From JAVHYG01 sp040390025 (GTDB taxonomy: Bacteria > Pseudomonadota > Gammaproteobacteria > Diplorickettsiales > Diplorickettsiaceae): DNA of 39,977 nucleotides. Below the pieces are notes generated by a model. That model had not been told where the DNA came from, made no database searches, and was given only the letters and a program-made list of their open reading frames with translations. Shown here in pieces: positions 31,334 to 39,961 of this stretch. Both the position numbers and the translations under genes were made by a program. The stretch lies in NCBI GenBank assembly GCA_040390025.1, contig JAZJZD010000016.1, positions 1 through 39,977 on the forward strand, in the 5' to 3' direction. Position 1 is the first letter of the stretch; every line of letters starts with the position of its first letter.

Positions 31334-33160
31334 ATGCCATTACCCGTGCTCACTATGCAAGATTATTTAGATAGAAATTTTCTCACATCAAGTCAAGTAG
31401 AAGATTTACAGGATGATATACGTACATTATTGCTAACTTACGATGTATATAACTGGGTGAGCCAAGGCAGATTAACGATAGATCAAGTGCTTGGGTTAAC
31501 TAAAGCTGCAGTCAGTGCTTTAATTAAAGAGAGTGTGCGCAACTGGGTGAATCAAGGTAGATTAACGATGGATCAAGTGCTTGGATTAACTTTGAGGCAA
31601 AGCGCGTCTATAAGGATGAGCTTGCAAGATGAAGCGGTACGCAATTGGGTGGATCAGGGTAGATTGACGATGGGACAAGTGCTTGAATTAAGTATTAGTG
31701 CAAGCATGGCCTTACGGCAGCTTGATGTACGCAATTGGGTGGACGAAGGTAAATTAACAATGGATCAAGTGCTTGGACTAACTGAAGGCGCAGGCTTTGC
31801 TTTAAGTCAAGCAGACGTACGCAATTGGATTATTGAAGGTAGATTAACAATGGCGCAAGTGCTCGGATTAACTACAGCTGCAGGCCTTGCTTTAAGTCAA
31901 GAAGGCATACGCAACTGGGTTGACGAGGGTAGATTAACAATGGATCAAGTGTTTGGATTAACTGAAGCTGCAGCCGAAGCTTTAGATGAAGAGGACATAC
32001 GCAATTGGGTTATTGAGGGTAGATTGACAATGGACCAAGTGCTTGGATTAACTGAAATTGCAAGCCTTGCTTTATATCAAGAGGACATGCGCAATTGGAT
32101 TATTGAAGGTAGATTGACAATGGATCAAGTCCTTAGGCTTGTTGATGACAACCAACTCCAAGTTTTACGGCATAACATACTGCTTAATAACGGCGTAGCA
32201 GTCATTAACGATAATCAAAGCACTCATCGAGCCAGTGTGCATCAATCTGTTTCTGAATCCGCCACTCGATTAGCTAATCGTTATCCATCTATCATTAGTG
32301 ATAAAACTAGATTAAAAGAAATTATTGAATGGATTGAAGGTTATGTTAACAACTTACCTGACAACTTTGAAAGAAATAAAGCTAAAGCGGCTAAAAATTG
32401 TATTGTAAGAATAACAAACAGCTACACATTTATTGAACCCATTTCAAAAGTATCAATACAGGAATTATTAGCATTATTTTGGTCTGCAATACATGATGAT
32501 GCCAATAGGGTTGGTAGCCTTGAAGACGCGAAAAAACAACTCATTGATGGACTATATGAAATACAACGTGGCGATAATTTATCAGATACAGGCGTTGATC
32601 TAGGTGGTTTTGATAGGCCCATTTGCCCAGCGGGAACATTTAATAAACTCATCGAGAAACTACAAGGTATTCATCCAGATTGCGAGATTCAATTTATAAC
32701 AAATGAAATCTTTTCACTTAAGTTACGCATAGTTACTTGTGAAGAGGCTATGCGATATTTAGAAGCTTCAGCTAACCCTAATACAGCTGAAGAGCTAAGT
32801 ATATTTACTCGACTAATGGCTCAAATACAGAAAGAGGGCGTTGGAGTAATTTGGGATCACATTCAAGCTAATATCACGAATCGAATGACTGATGAATTTG
32901 GCAGTTTCTATGAAGATAAGAGCTTTTTTATGGCTCTAATTGAAGCAGGCCAATATGCTAATTTGCCAGACTTAAACTGTCTTAAACAGCACGTACAACT
33001 CTCCAAAGGCTATCAACACTATTGTTCAATAGTCATGCGAGATAAATTTGGAATGTTCTCACACGGAAAAGCGGCTGATTATTTAAGTGAGCACAGACAT
33101 GACAGTCCGGAAGCTCAACAAGCATATGATAAACAGTTTGGACTTATACCAATAAAGTAA
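31334..33160 (+). CDS. Tandem-repeat protein with eight 30-residue repeats, possible effector
   Basis: 608 residues. After a 37-residue lead come eight repeats (residues 38-281) with consensus VRNWVxEGRLTMDQVLGLTE plus xAxxALxQED. The second has a four-residue insert; the others are 30 long. The pattern (aromatic anchor, GRLT turn, DQVLxLT helix) suggests a two-helix solenoid. The C-terminal 300 residues are non-repetitive. They contain GVDLGGFDRPICPAGTFNKL and GIHPDCEIQFITNEIF, a segment that I recall from large proteins of Legionella and relatives, and RMTDEFGSFYEDKSFF. No signal peptide or membrane segment is seen. It is on the strand opposite to the surrounding cell-wall genes, so it looks inserted. 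Repeat proteins of this type are often host-directed; this is inference. Confidence 0.82.
   Translation: MPLPVLTMQDYLDRNFLTSSQVEDLQDDIRTLLLTYDVYNWVSQGRLTIDQVLGLTKAAVSALIKESVRNWVNQGRLTMDQVLGLTLRQSASIRMSLQDEAVRNWVDQGRLTMGQVLELSISASMALRQLDVRNWVDEGKLTMDQVLGLTEGAGFALSQADVRNWIIEGRLTMAQVLGLTTAAGLALSQEGIRNWVDEGRLTMDQVFGLTEAAAEALDEEDIRNWVIEGRLTMDQVLGLTEIASLALYQEDMRNWIIEGRLTMDQVLRLVDDNQLQVLRHNILLNNGVAVINDNQSTHRASVHQSVSESATRLANRYPSIISDKTRLKEIIEWIEGYVNNLPDNFERNKAKAAKNCIVRITNSYTFIEPISKVSIQELLALFWSAIHDDANRVGSLEDAKKQLIDGLYEIQRGDNLSDTGVDLGGFDRPICPAGTFNKLIEKLQGIHPDCEIQFITNEIFSLKLRIVTCEEAMRYLEASANPNTAEELSIFTRLMAQIQKEGVGVIWDHIQANITNRMTDEFGSFYEDKSFFMALIEAGQYANLPDLNCLKQHVQLSKGYQHYCSIVMRDKFGMFSHGKAADYLSEHRHDSPEAQQAYDKQFGLIPIK
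31445..32176 (+). repeat. 90-base coding repeats
   Basis: Eight in-frame units of 90 bases (the second 102) encode the protein repeats. The DNA is highly similar between units, with shared words such as CGCAATTGGGT and GATCAAGTGCTTGGATTAAC, so the array grew by recent duplication. Copy number may vary between strains. Confidence 0.9.
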
Positions 33161-33199
33161 GGTTATTGTTTGTGCTTTAAACAGGGAGAACAAAAACTC

Positions 33200-33313
33200 C
33201 CAAGAGTAAGTGCGCGCCGAACGCAGGGCGCGATTCTCCCTTGAAAATCCCCATCGCGCAAAGAAGGCCCTTGAAGTTACACACTCGCAATTTCAAGGGT
33301 AATGGGGATATAT
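33200..33313. repeat. Double-hairpin repeat module, copy 3
   Basis: The first hairpin combines CAAGAGTAAGTGCGCGCC with GGGCGCGATTCTCCCTTG (imperfect). The linker AAAATCCCCATCGCGCAAAG follows. The second hairpin is CCCTTGAAGTT with AATTTCAAGGG (33268-33298), and the tail is TAATGGGGATATAT. CCCCAT in the linker also pairs with ATGGGG in the tail, giving an outer stem. It lies between the repeat protein and the FkbM gene. Confidence 0.85.
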
Positions 33314-33355
33314 TTTCAGAAGAGACCGCCTGAATCAAAAGTAGCGCAATTTAGA

Positions 33356-34252
33356 TTACTTTGCCAAAGGCATAGTAGTGGCAATAATCATTGGGTATTC
33401 GCGATTTTCAGGTTCGCTGATTTGATTTAATACAACAGGATATCCCTTAAGGCCTTGAAAAAACCTTATTAGGAAAAAGGGATGGAGTTCTTTTCGTTCA
33501 ATCGTGTAGAAATATGCATAATTATGCTGGGTAAGGTAATTAAAAACAGCTTTTGATCCTGTGCTACCTTCAGAGGTTAGAGCCTCGAATAAGATAACCG
33601 GTTGATGCGCTTTTATTGTTTTTTCTAATCCTTGTAGCGCTTTAAGTTCATGTCCTTCAATATCTAGTTTAATTAATGCAATAGGTATTGCTTGTATATC
33701 TTGTAACAAGCTATCCCCTTTTTTGACATTAAGATGTTGAGTATTTTCTTCATTTGTCTGTTTATTAAGGTTAAACCCTGAGCCACCTAAATTTTCTGAA
33801 TTTTCAAAAAAGGGTAAAGTTGCCGACTCATTGCTAAGCCCTAATGGTATTACTTGAATATTTTTTGTTTTATTTAAAAAAATATTAGTTTCAAGTAGTT
33901 TGAGTGCACGAGGATTTGGTTCAAAGCTAAGAACTTGCTTAAAATAACGCGAAAAAAATAAACTGTGATTGCCGATATTAGCCCCACCATCTATGACGGC
34001 TTGTTGCTTGAATCTTTGTAAATCTTTATGGGTGAAGACCTTATTAAATAAGCATTGTAGTAACTCTTCTTCGTAAAGCCCATTAAGTGTTATCCATCCA
34101 CCAATTGCATCGCTGGGGACACAGGCTATTAGAGGGTAATTTTTTAAGCGATTTTTTTTGTTTCGTTTTTGAATGCGTAATTTGAATAAGCGTTCAGGTA
34201 ACCGCTTATGAAAAGGTGATTGACGCGTTAATATTTTAATTGTTTTTTTCAT
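33356..34252 (-). CDS. FkbM-family methyltransferase
   Basis: 298 residues. The class I SAM-binding motif is AVIDGGANIGNHSLFF (D88-G94), followed by VLSFEPNPRALKLLETN (E111). IALIKLDIEGHELKALQGLE is the family's other hallmark. FkbM-type enzymes O-methylate sugars or small molecules and are often in surface polysaccharide clusters. The N-terminus is very basic (RIQKRNKKNRLK). It lies 43 bases downstream of ftsW on the same strand, in the slot where murG is usually found. It shares no MurG motif, so it is a different gene, not a divergent murG. Confidence 0.9.
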   Translation of the reverse strand: MKKTIKILTRQSPFHKRLPERLFKLRIQKRNKKNRLKNYPLIACVPSDAIGGWITLNGLYEEELLQCLFNKVFTHKDLQRFKQQAVIDGGANIGNHSLFFSRYFKQVLSFEPNPRALKLLETNIFLNKTKNIQVIPLGLSNESATLPFFENSENLGGSGFNLNKQTNEENTQHLNVKKGDSLLQDIQAIPIALIKLDIEGHELKALQGLEKTIKAHQPVILFEALTSEGSTGSKAVFNYLTQHNYAYFYTIERKELHPFFLIRFFQGLKGYPVVLNQISEPENREYPMIIATTMPLAK

Positions 34253-34295
34253 TCGTAGTTTCTATCTTCCTATTTAATGTAGTCTTTAATCCAAG

Positions 34296-35447
34296 TTAAC
34301 TTAGTCTAAACCCAAATTCGCCTAATCGATATTCATAATCGATGCGTAATAAGAGAGAAAGCATCATACACGTAATTAATAAACTGCTACCTCCATAGCT
34401 CATTAGTGGTAGTGTTAAGCCTTTGGTGGGTAATACACCCATATTCACGCCAATATTAATCATAACCTGTAGTGCGATATTCAAGCCGATGCCATAAGCG
34501 AGATAAGCAGAAAACCGTTGTCCTGCATTAAAACAACGTTGGCCTATGCGTAATGCGCGCCAAACCAACACTGAAAATAATAGGATCATAAATAAACCGC
34601 CAATTAGGCCTAATTCTTCAGTCAATACAGCAAATAAAAAATCGGTGTGCGCTTCGGGTAAATAAAATAGCTTTTGTATACTTTCACCGAGTCCAACGCC
34701 AAACCAGCCTCCGCGTCCAAAGGCAATTAAGGATTGTGTCAATTGATAACCCGAATCAAATTGATTGGCCCACGGATTAAGAAAGGTGGTTAAACGCGCC
34801 AAGCGATAAGGCGAACTGATGGCAAGCATTCCTAAAACAAGCACGACGCCGGTAAATAAAATGACAAATTGCCAAATTCGTACCCCGGCTAAAAATAACA
34901 TACCAAGGCTGGTGACTAAGATAACGGTCGCTGCACCAAAGTCAGGTTCACGTAATAATAAAAATGTAATAATAGCAAGCACAACTAACGGTTTTAGGAA
35001 TCCTCGTATTTGTGTTTGTACTTGTTTTTCTTGCCGAAGTAGATAGCCCGCTAAATAAATGATCATGGTTAGTTTTACAAATTCAGATACCTGTAAACCA
35101 AAAGGGCCGAATCCTAGCCAGCGCATGCTTCCATTTACTTGTCTACCAATCCCAGGTAATAAAACTACCACGAGTAAACCAATACTTAAAACTAAAAGAG
35201 CAAGGCTAATTTGTTTCCAATAATCTGTTTTTATTTGAAAAATAACTGCTCCGGTTCCTATGCCAAGGGCTAAATAGAATAACTGGTGAAAAAAGTAGTG
35301 GAAAGCTTGTCCGTATTGGTGTTCTGATATCACAATAGAAGTAGAAGCAACCATTAAAAGACCAAATGCGAGTAAGATTAAAATTGAGAAAAGCAAGATG
35401 CGATCATATAAGATGGGAGTTACATCATGACGGCTTGCTTTAGACAT
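34296..35447 (-). CDS. ftsW: Peptidoglycan glycosyltransferase FtsW (SEDS family)
   Basis: 383 residues with ten membrane segments. It polymerises lipid II at the division septum together with FtsI. The start is ATG 35447 (MSKASRHDVTP), one base after the murD stop, with AAAAGGAAC inside the end of murD as ribosome site; a longer reading would overlap murD by 100 bases. Motifs include GSMRWLGFGPFGLQVSEFVK, the loop with the catalytic Asp region (FLNPWANQFDSGYQLTQSLI), PEAHTDFLFAVLTEELGLIG, and GLTLPLMSYGGSSLL near the end. It is co-transcribed with murD. Confidence 0.95.
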   Translation of the reverse strand: MSKASRHDVTPILYDRILLFSILILLAFGLLMVASTSIVISEHQYGQAFHYFFHQLFYLALGIGTGAVIFQIKTDYWKQISLALLVLSIGLLVVVLLPGIGRQVNGSMRWLGFGPFGLQVSEFVKLTMIIYLAGYLLRQEKQVQTQIRGFLKPLVVLAIITFLLLREPDFGAATVILVTSLGMLFLAGVRIWQFVILFTGVVLVLGMLAISSPYRLARLTTFLNPWANQFDSGYQLTQSLIAFGRGGWFGVGLGESIQKLFYLPEAHTDFLFAVLTEELGLIGGLFMILLFSVLVWRALRIGQRCFNAGQRFSAYLAYGIGLNIALQVMINIGVNMGVLPTKGLTLPLMSYGGSSLLITCMMLSLLLRIDYEYRLGEFGFRLS

Positions 35448-35448
35448 A

Positions 35449-36810
35449 TTAATGTTCCTTTTGTACGAGCTGCATAAATAGTTTGCCGCGCTCCTCATAA
35501 TTCTTAAACATATCCATACTAGCGCAAGCGGGTGATAATAATACCGCATCGCCCGGTAAAGCCGTTTGTTCTGCTAACAAAATAGCCTGTGATAAATCGG
35601 AGGCTGATTGCGTTAAAGTATTTTTTTCTAATGCTTCTTTTAATAGTCCCGCATCTTTGCCTATTAGTATGGCTGTTTTAACATAGCGCGCGGCGCTTTC
35701 ACGTAAAAGATTAAAATCAGCCCCTTTTCCTAAACCACCTGCAATTAAAACGATTTTGCCTGAAATGGCAGGGCCTAAACCGTGTAATGCGGCTAATGTT
35801 GCCCCCACATTTGTTGCCTTTGAATCGTTATACCAAGCAATTCCGTTTTCTTCTTTAATCCATTGGCAACGATGTGGTAATCCCTTAAATTGACATAATG
35901 CTTCTAACATCGCATCCAATGGAAGTTGTATGGCGTTCCCAATTGTCAAAGCGGCCAATGCGTTAGCCCAGTTGTGTCGTCCTTTAATATAAAGCCTATC
36001 GACAGGGATAAGGCATCGTTCGCCTTGAGATAAAAAAATCTTTTTATTTAGCTGTAGTAATCCGAATTCTGGCGAATCCGAACTTATTTTTTCTAAACCA
36101 AAACTTAGTATTTTTTGCGGTTTTAATCGATGGGGGTCAGGGTGGGTATTAGGATCATCTCGATTCCATATCGCCGTTTCACAGTGATTATAAATACGTT
36201 GTTTAGTTTGTGCATAGTTTTCTAGTGTTTTGTGTCGATCTAAATGGTCAGGACTAATGTTAAGTACCGTTGCAATTTTTGCGCGAAGGGAATAAGTTGT
36301 TTCAAGTTGGAAGCTAGAGATTTCGAGTACGTAAAAATCAGGTGTAGGTGCATTTAACAAATCAAGTGCTGCGTTGCCTATATTTCCACCTACAGCCGCC
36401 ATGCGTTTTGAGGCATGAATCATATCGCCGACTAAAGTAGTAACGGTTCCTTTGGCATTTGTGCCGGTAATGGCAATAATCGGGGCTTGCGCTTTCTGTG
36501 CAAATAATTCAATGTCGCCAAATGGACGCACACGCGTTCTAGTGATGGCGTCTGCAATAATCGGCTCGCTTAAACTAATTCCTGGGCTCACAATTAATTC
36601 AGTCATGTGCTGAAAGAGCTGTGGGTCAAAAGGGCCTAAATAAAGGGGTACGTTAGGAAACTCCTCTTGGAATGTTGATAACTGAGGTGGATTTAATCGA
36701 CTGTCTACTAATGTAAAAGGCAACTGTAGACGCCTAAAATAGCGCGCACAGGACAGGCCAGTTTCACCTAAACCAATAATTAAACGTTTTTTGGCATGTG
36801 TCGGAAGCAT
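35449..36810 (-). CDS. murD: UDP-N-acetylmuramoylalanine--D-glutamate ligase MurD
   Basis: 453 residues. Adds D-glutamate to UDP-MurNAc-L-Ala with ATP. The N-terminal Rossmann motif is IIGLGETGLSCARYF. The ATP P-loop reads ITGTNAKGTVTTLV (115-128), where most MurD enzymes have GTNGKST or SNAKST. Thus the usual Ser after the Lys is Gly, with Thr next. The rest is conserved: GNIGNAALDLL, EISSFQLE, LNISPDHLDRH, GRHNWANALAAL, HRCQWIKEENGIAWYNDSKA, and the C-terminal LLSPACASMDMFKNYEERG. murD-ftsW are adjacent as in normal dcw clusters, but mraY, murF and murG are missing around them. Confidence 0.96.
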   Translation of the reverse strand: MLPTHAKKRLIIGLGETGLSCARYFRRLQLPFTLVDSRLNPPQLSTFQEEFPNVPLYLGPFDPQLFQHMTELIVSPGISLSEPIIADAITRTRVRPFGDIELFAQKAQAPIIAITGTNAKGTVTTLVGDMIHASKRMAAVGGNIGNAALDLLNAPTPDFYVLEISSFQLETTYSLRAKIATVLNISPDHLDRHKTLENYAQTKQRIYNHCETAIWNRDDPNTHPDPHRLKPQKILSFGLEKISSDSPEFGLLQLNKKIFLSQGERCLIPVDRLYIKGRHNWANALAALTIGNAIQLPLDAMLEALCQFKGLPHRCQWIKEENGIAWYNDSKATNVGATLAALHGLGPAISGKIVLIAGGLGKGADFNLLRESAARYVKTAILIGKDAGLLKEALEKNTLTQSASDLSQAILLAEQTALPGDAVLLSPACASMDMFKNYEERGKLFMQLVQKEH

Positions 36811-36962
36811 TCGGCCTCTTCTAAGTCAAGTGTTTTTTTTCTTTGGTTTTCTGTACGATTTAGTTAAGGGGTTCATTTTAGACATACATGTGTATCAGAA
36901 AAGACAACCCCGACCGTAGCCATAGGCAACGTCCAACTATGAAATTAAACAAAAGATGGCAG

Positions 36963-38051
36963 TTATGCAAGCGATCTTTTGATTACTCCGCCGCCTAAAC
37001 AGTATTCACCTTGATAGAACACAATTGATTGGCCCGGAGTAATAGCCCATTGTGCTTGTTCAAATTCAACCTTTACCTCGTCTTCTGCAGAAAGAATGAT
37101 ATGGCAGGGCATTTCTACTTGCCGATAACGAATCTTGGCAGTGCATGTGAAAGGAAATAGGGGTATTTCTTCAGTGACCCAATGCAGTTGCGTGCAAATT
37201 AGTAAGCTGGAATAAAGTGCAGAATGTTCACGGCCTTGCACAACAATTAATGTGTTGCGGTCAAGCACTTTGTCGGCGACGTACCACGGCGTTAATTCAC
37301 TTTCTTTTAAGCCGCCAATACCTAGACCTTGGCGTTGGCCTATCGTATAAAACATTAAGCCATCGTGCTGGCCTATGTTTTTCCCCTCTTGTGTTTCAAT
37401 TGGGCCGGGTTGGGCAGGTAAATAATTTTCTAAAAAGCGTTTGAATTTTCGTTCGCCAATAAAGCAAATGCCAGTACTATCTTTTTTGTTATGGTTAGGT
37501 AAGCCCTCTTGTTCTGCAATTTTTCTTATTTCAGATTTGGTGAAAGAGGTGAGCGGAAATAAGGTTTTTGAGAGTTGTTTTTGTCCTAATGTGTAGAGAA
37601 AATAAGTTTGATCTTTGTTTTTATCGGTACTTTTAAGTAAGTGATAATGGCTATCTTCAAAAGATTTTCCTGCGTAATGGCCTGTAGCAATAAAATCAGC
37701 GCCTTGTTGTAGCGCATACTCTAAGAAGGTTTTAAATTTAATTTCCTTATTACAAAGAATATCCGGGTTAGGAGTCCGGCCGGATTGATACTCTTTGAGG
37801 AAGTAAGAAAAGACATTATCCCAATATTCAGCTGCAAAATTAATGGTATGCAAGGGAATAGATAAACTTTCGCAAACAGCTTGTGCATCAGCGATGTCTG
37901 CACTGGCAGAACAGTAGTCCTCGGTATCATCTTCTTCCCAATTTTTCATAAAAAGGGCTTCGACTTCATAACCTTGGTTTTTAAGTAATAAAGCGGCTAC
38001 GGAGGAATCTACGCCGCCGGATAGGCCGATAATGACACGTTGTTTTTTCAT
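36963..38051 (-). CDS. mnmA: tRNA-specific 2-thiouridylase MnmA
   Basis: 362 residues from ATG 38051 (MKKQRVIIGLSGGVDSS), like the 368 of E. coli; an in-frame TTG 60 bases upstream would add an untypical tail. It adds sulphur to U34 of tRNA-Lys, -Glu and -Gln using persulphide from the Tus relay. The PP-loop SGGVDSS is at 11-17. The two catalytic cysteines are Cys100 in GRTPNPDILCNKEIKF and Cys196 in DSTGICFIGERKF. GQRQGLGIGGL is a further family mark. It is the neighbour of murD but separated by 150 bases, so probably has its own promoter. Confidence 0.97.
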   Translation of the reverse strand: MKKQRVIIGLSGGVDSSVAALLLKNQGYEVEALFMKNWEEDDTEDYCSASADIADAQAVCESLSIPLHTINFAAEYWDNVFSYFLKEYQSGRTPNPDILCNKEIKFKTFLEYALQQGADFIATGHYAGKSFEDSHYHLLKSTDKNKDQTYFLYTLGQKQLSKTLFPLTSFTKSEIRKIAEQEGLPNHNKKDSTGICFIGERKFKRFLENYLPAQPGPIETQEGKNIGQHDGLMFYTIGQRQGLGIGGLKESELTPWYVADKVLDRNTLIVVQGREHSALYSSLLICTQLHWVTEEIPLFPFTCTAKIRYRQVEMPCHIILSAEDEVKVEFEQAQWAITPGQSIVFYQGEYCLGGGVIKRSLA

Positions 38052-38153
38052 AGCGTTAAATTGGCTTAGGCCAAACGTAGTTTTATTTATAAATTTCTTT
38101 ACCGTGTCCAATGGCTAGCTAGCGTTAAGGCCTTTATTCTCAATAGAACGAAT

Positions 38154-38804
38154 TTAAGCCTTTTTCAAGGGTTGTAGCAAGGCCTTATAATCCTGAGCAA
38201 TAGTATCTTTTTCATGAGGTGGCGAAAAGACGGCAATGAGCTGGCCAGCGGGATTGATAAAGTATAGCGTGCCGCTGTGGTCAATCTGATAATTTTTATC
38301 CTTGGGATTATCTTGCTGAGCCCTAATATAGACGACTCCCATTTGCTTGCTAAGTTGTTGAATTCCTAGCAAAGGTCCTGTTACCCCTTTAAATGCAGGA
38401 TTAAAAGCCTTGGCATAATTGGCGACCACTTTTTGATTATCACGTTTTGGATCTAATGTAATAAATACAATTTGAGGTAATGGAAGCTTTTCACTTTTTA
38501 ATTGTGCGTAGACTTGAGTCAGCGTAGCCATGGTTAGTGGGCAAATACTTCTGCAGCGCGTATAGCCAAAAAACAAAAAACTATAGTGGCCTTTCAAGCT
38601 GTGGTTTGTAAAAGGGTGGCCTGACTCATCGGTTAGATGAAACTCAGGGAGTTCTTGAGGTTGTTCGATACGAGTACCAGAGGTAGGAAGGTTTATCTTA
38701 TTCCTTGCCGTAGTCCATATATTAAAACCGATGCCTAATGCTAAGGCAACTAATGCAAAAAAAATAAGCGATAAGGCGTTGTTTTTAGAAAAAGGACAAG
38801 GCAT
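38154..38804 (-). CDS. SCO1/SenC-family copper chaperone
   Basis: 216 residues from ATG 38804 (MPCPFSKNNALS). That ATG overlaps the cyoE stop by one base (TAATG) and has AGGAGT upstream; a longer frame from 38843 would run into cyoE. One N-terminal membrane anchor (about 10-30), then a thioredoxin-like fold in the periplasm. The copper site is C84-x3-C88 (GYTRCRSICP) and His176 (IDHSGTLYF), complete. Such proteins load copper into the CuA site of cytochrome c oxidase. Its coupling with heme O synthase points to terminal-oxidase assembly, although the oxidase genes are not in this window. Confidence 0.93.
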   Translation of the reverse strand: MPCPFSKNNALSLIFFALVALALGIGFNIWTTARNKINLPTSGTRIEQPQELPEFHLTDESGHPFTNHSLKGHYSFLFFGYTRCRSICPLTMATLTQVYAQLKSEKLPLPQIVFITLDPKRDNQKVVANYAKAFNPAFKGVTGPLLGIQQLSKQMGVVYIRAQQDNPKDKNYQIDHSGTLYFINPAGQLIAVFSPPHEKDTIAQDYKALLQPLKKA

Positions 38805-39706
38805 TAAATACTCCTCATTAAAGAATGGTCCATGAGTAAACAAGCAAACAGCATGAGCAAATAAAAATTGGAATAATGAAAGGTTTTTATCGCTGCTGAA
38901 CTCTTAGTTTGCTTCAATAAGTGAATTGCTGCAACTAGAAATCCGATATCAAGTAGGATAGCGCCGGTCAGATAAAATAACCCGCTCATCCCAATGCAAA
39001 AAGGTAGCAACGTAACTGTGCTTAGAAGCATAATGTAAAGCAAAATCTGTTGTTTTGTAAAAGGAATTCCGTGAGTTACAGGTAAAATGGGCAGTTTACT
39101 TTTTACATAATCGTTATGCCGTGCAATGGCCAAACACCAAAAATGAGGTGGAGTCCAGGTAAAGATAATTAGCAGTAATAATAGCCCGCCGGGGTCTATC
39201 GTGTTTGTGATCGCAGTCCAACCGAGTAATGGAGGACTAGCACCGGCTAAGCCACCAATTACAATGTTTTGCGTGGTTACCCTTTTTAAAAATAAGGTGT
39301 AAATAAAAGCATAGCCGAACAAACTTAGTAGGCTTAATAGTGTAGTCAAATAATTCGCAAAAAGTGTAAGGAGAGATGCTCCTAATAGGCCAACTGTCAT
39401 GGCGAAAAAGAAAACATGGAGTGGAGAAATTTTTCCTTGAGGTAACGGACGTCGTTCCGTACGAGCCATTAAACGATCCAATTGAATATCTAGAAGATGA
39501 TTAAGGCTACCGGCAGCGCTGGCAATTAAGCCTATTCCAAGTAATGTAAAAAAAATAGTTTTAAAGGAGATGGGATTTGGTGTGGCAAGTTCCATTCCCA
39601 CCCATGCAGTCACTAGCATCAAGCTCGTTACTCGCCATTTACCTAATTCTAAATAGATTGCTAATTGTTTTATTAGCGTCGTTGACACAGTAGAAAATAT
39701 TTCCAT
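38804..39706 (-). CDS. cyoE: Protoheme IX farnesyltransferase (heme O synthase)
   Basis: 300 residues, the family length, with about nine membrane segments. It farnesylates heme b to heme O for terminal oxidases (also called CtaB). The prenyl-diphosphate site is N69-x3-D73-x3-D77 (NHLLDIQLDRLMARTERRPL), and the second motif is WTPPHFWCLAIARHNDYVKS. SLNHLLD and GYAFIYTLFLKRVTTQNIVI are also typical. Translationally coupled to the SCO1 gene. Start ATG 39706. The 255 bases between it and the next start have no gene; they are A+T-rich and should hold divergent promoters. Confidence 0.96.
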   Translation of the reverse strand: MEIFSTVSTTLIKQLAIYLELGKWRVTSLMLVTAWVGMELATPNPISFKTIFFTLLGIGLIASAAGSLNHLLDIQLDRLMARTERRPLPQGKISPLHVFFFAMTVGLLGASLLTLFANYLTTLLSLLSLFGYAFIYTLFLKRVTTQNIVIGGLAGASPPLLGWTAITNTIDPGGLLLLLIIFTWTPPHFWCLAIARHNDYVKSKLPILPVTHGIPFTKQQILLYIMLLSTVTLLPFCIGMSGLFYLTGAILLDIGFLVAAIHLLKQTKSSAAIKTFHYSNFYLLMLFACLLMDHSLMRSI

Positions 39707-39961
39707 GAACTTCCCTATTATTGTGTTCGTAATTCTTTGTAACGTTGCTAAAAATTATACGAGATTACTTCGATGAAAGGTAGTTGCGCGTTTAGGCTAA
39801 CTAAATAGTTAATATCTAAAAATAAATATAATAAATAATTTCTAAAAATCTTATAAACAATTAATAAAGTATTTTCGATACTACGCGCGAGTATAGCGTT
39901 TGTAAACAGCGCAGGCACGATAGAGATAAAGAAAAAATAAAGAAAAGATAAAGGACACTAT

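Noticed and set aside
31445..32176. Regular 90-base repeats as a CRISPR array
   Set aside because: The units are in-frame coding repeats without unique spacers, and no cas gene is near.
33356..34252. Divergent murG in the expected dcw position
   Set aside because: The protein has FkbM methyltransferase motifs (DGGANIG, FEPNP, KLDIEGHE) and none of the MurG glycosyltransferase motifs.
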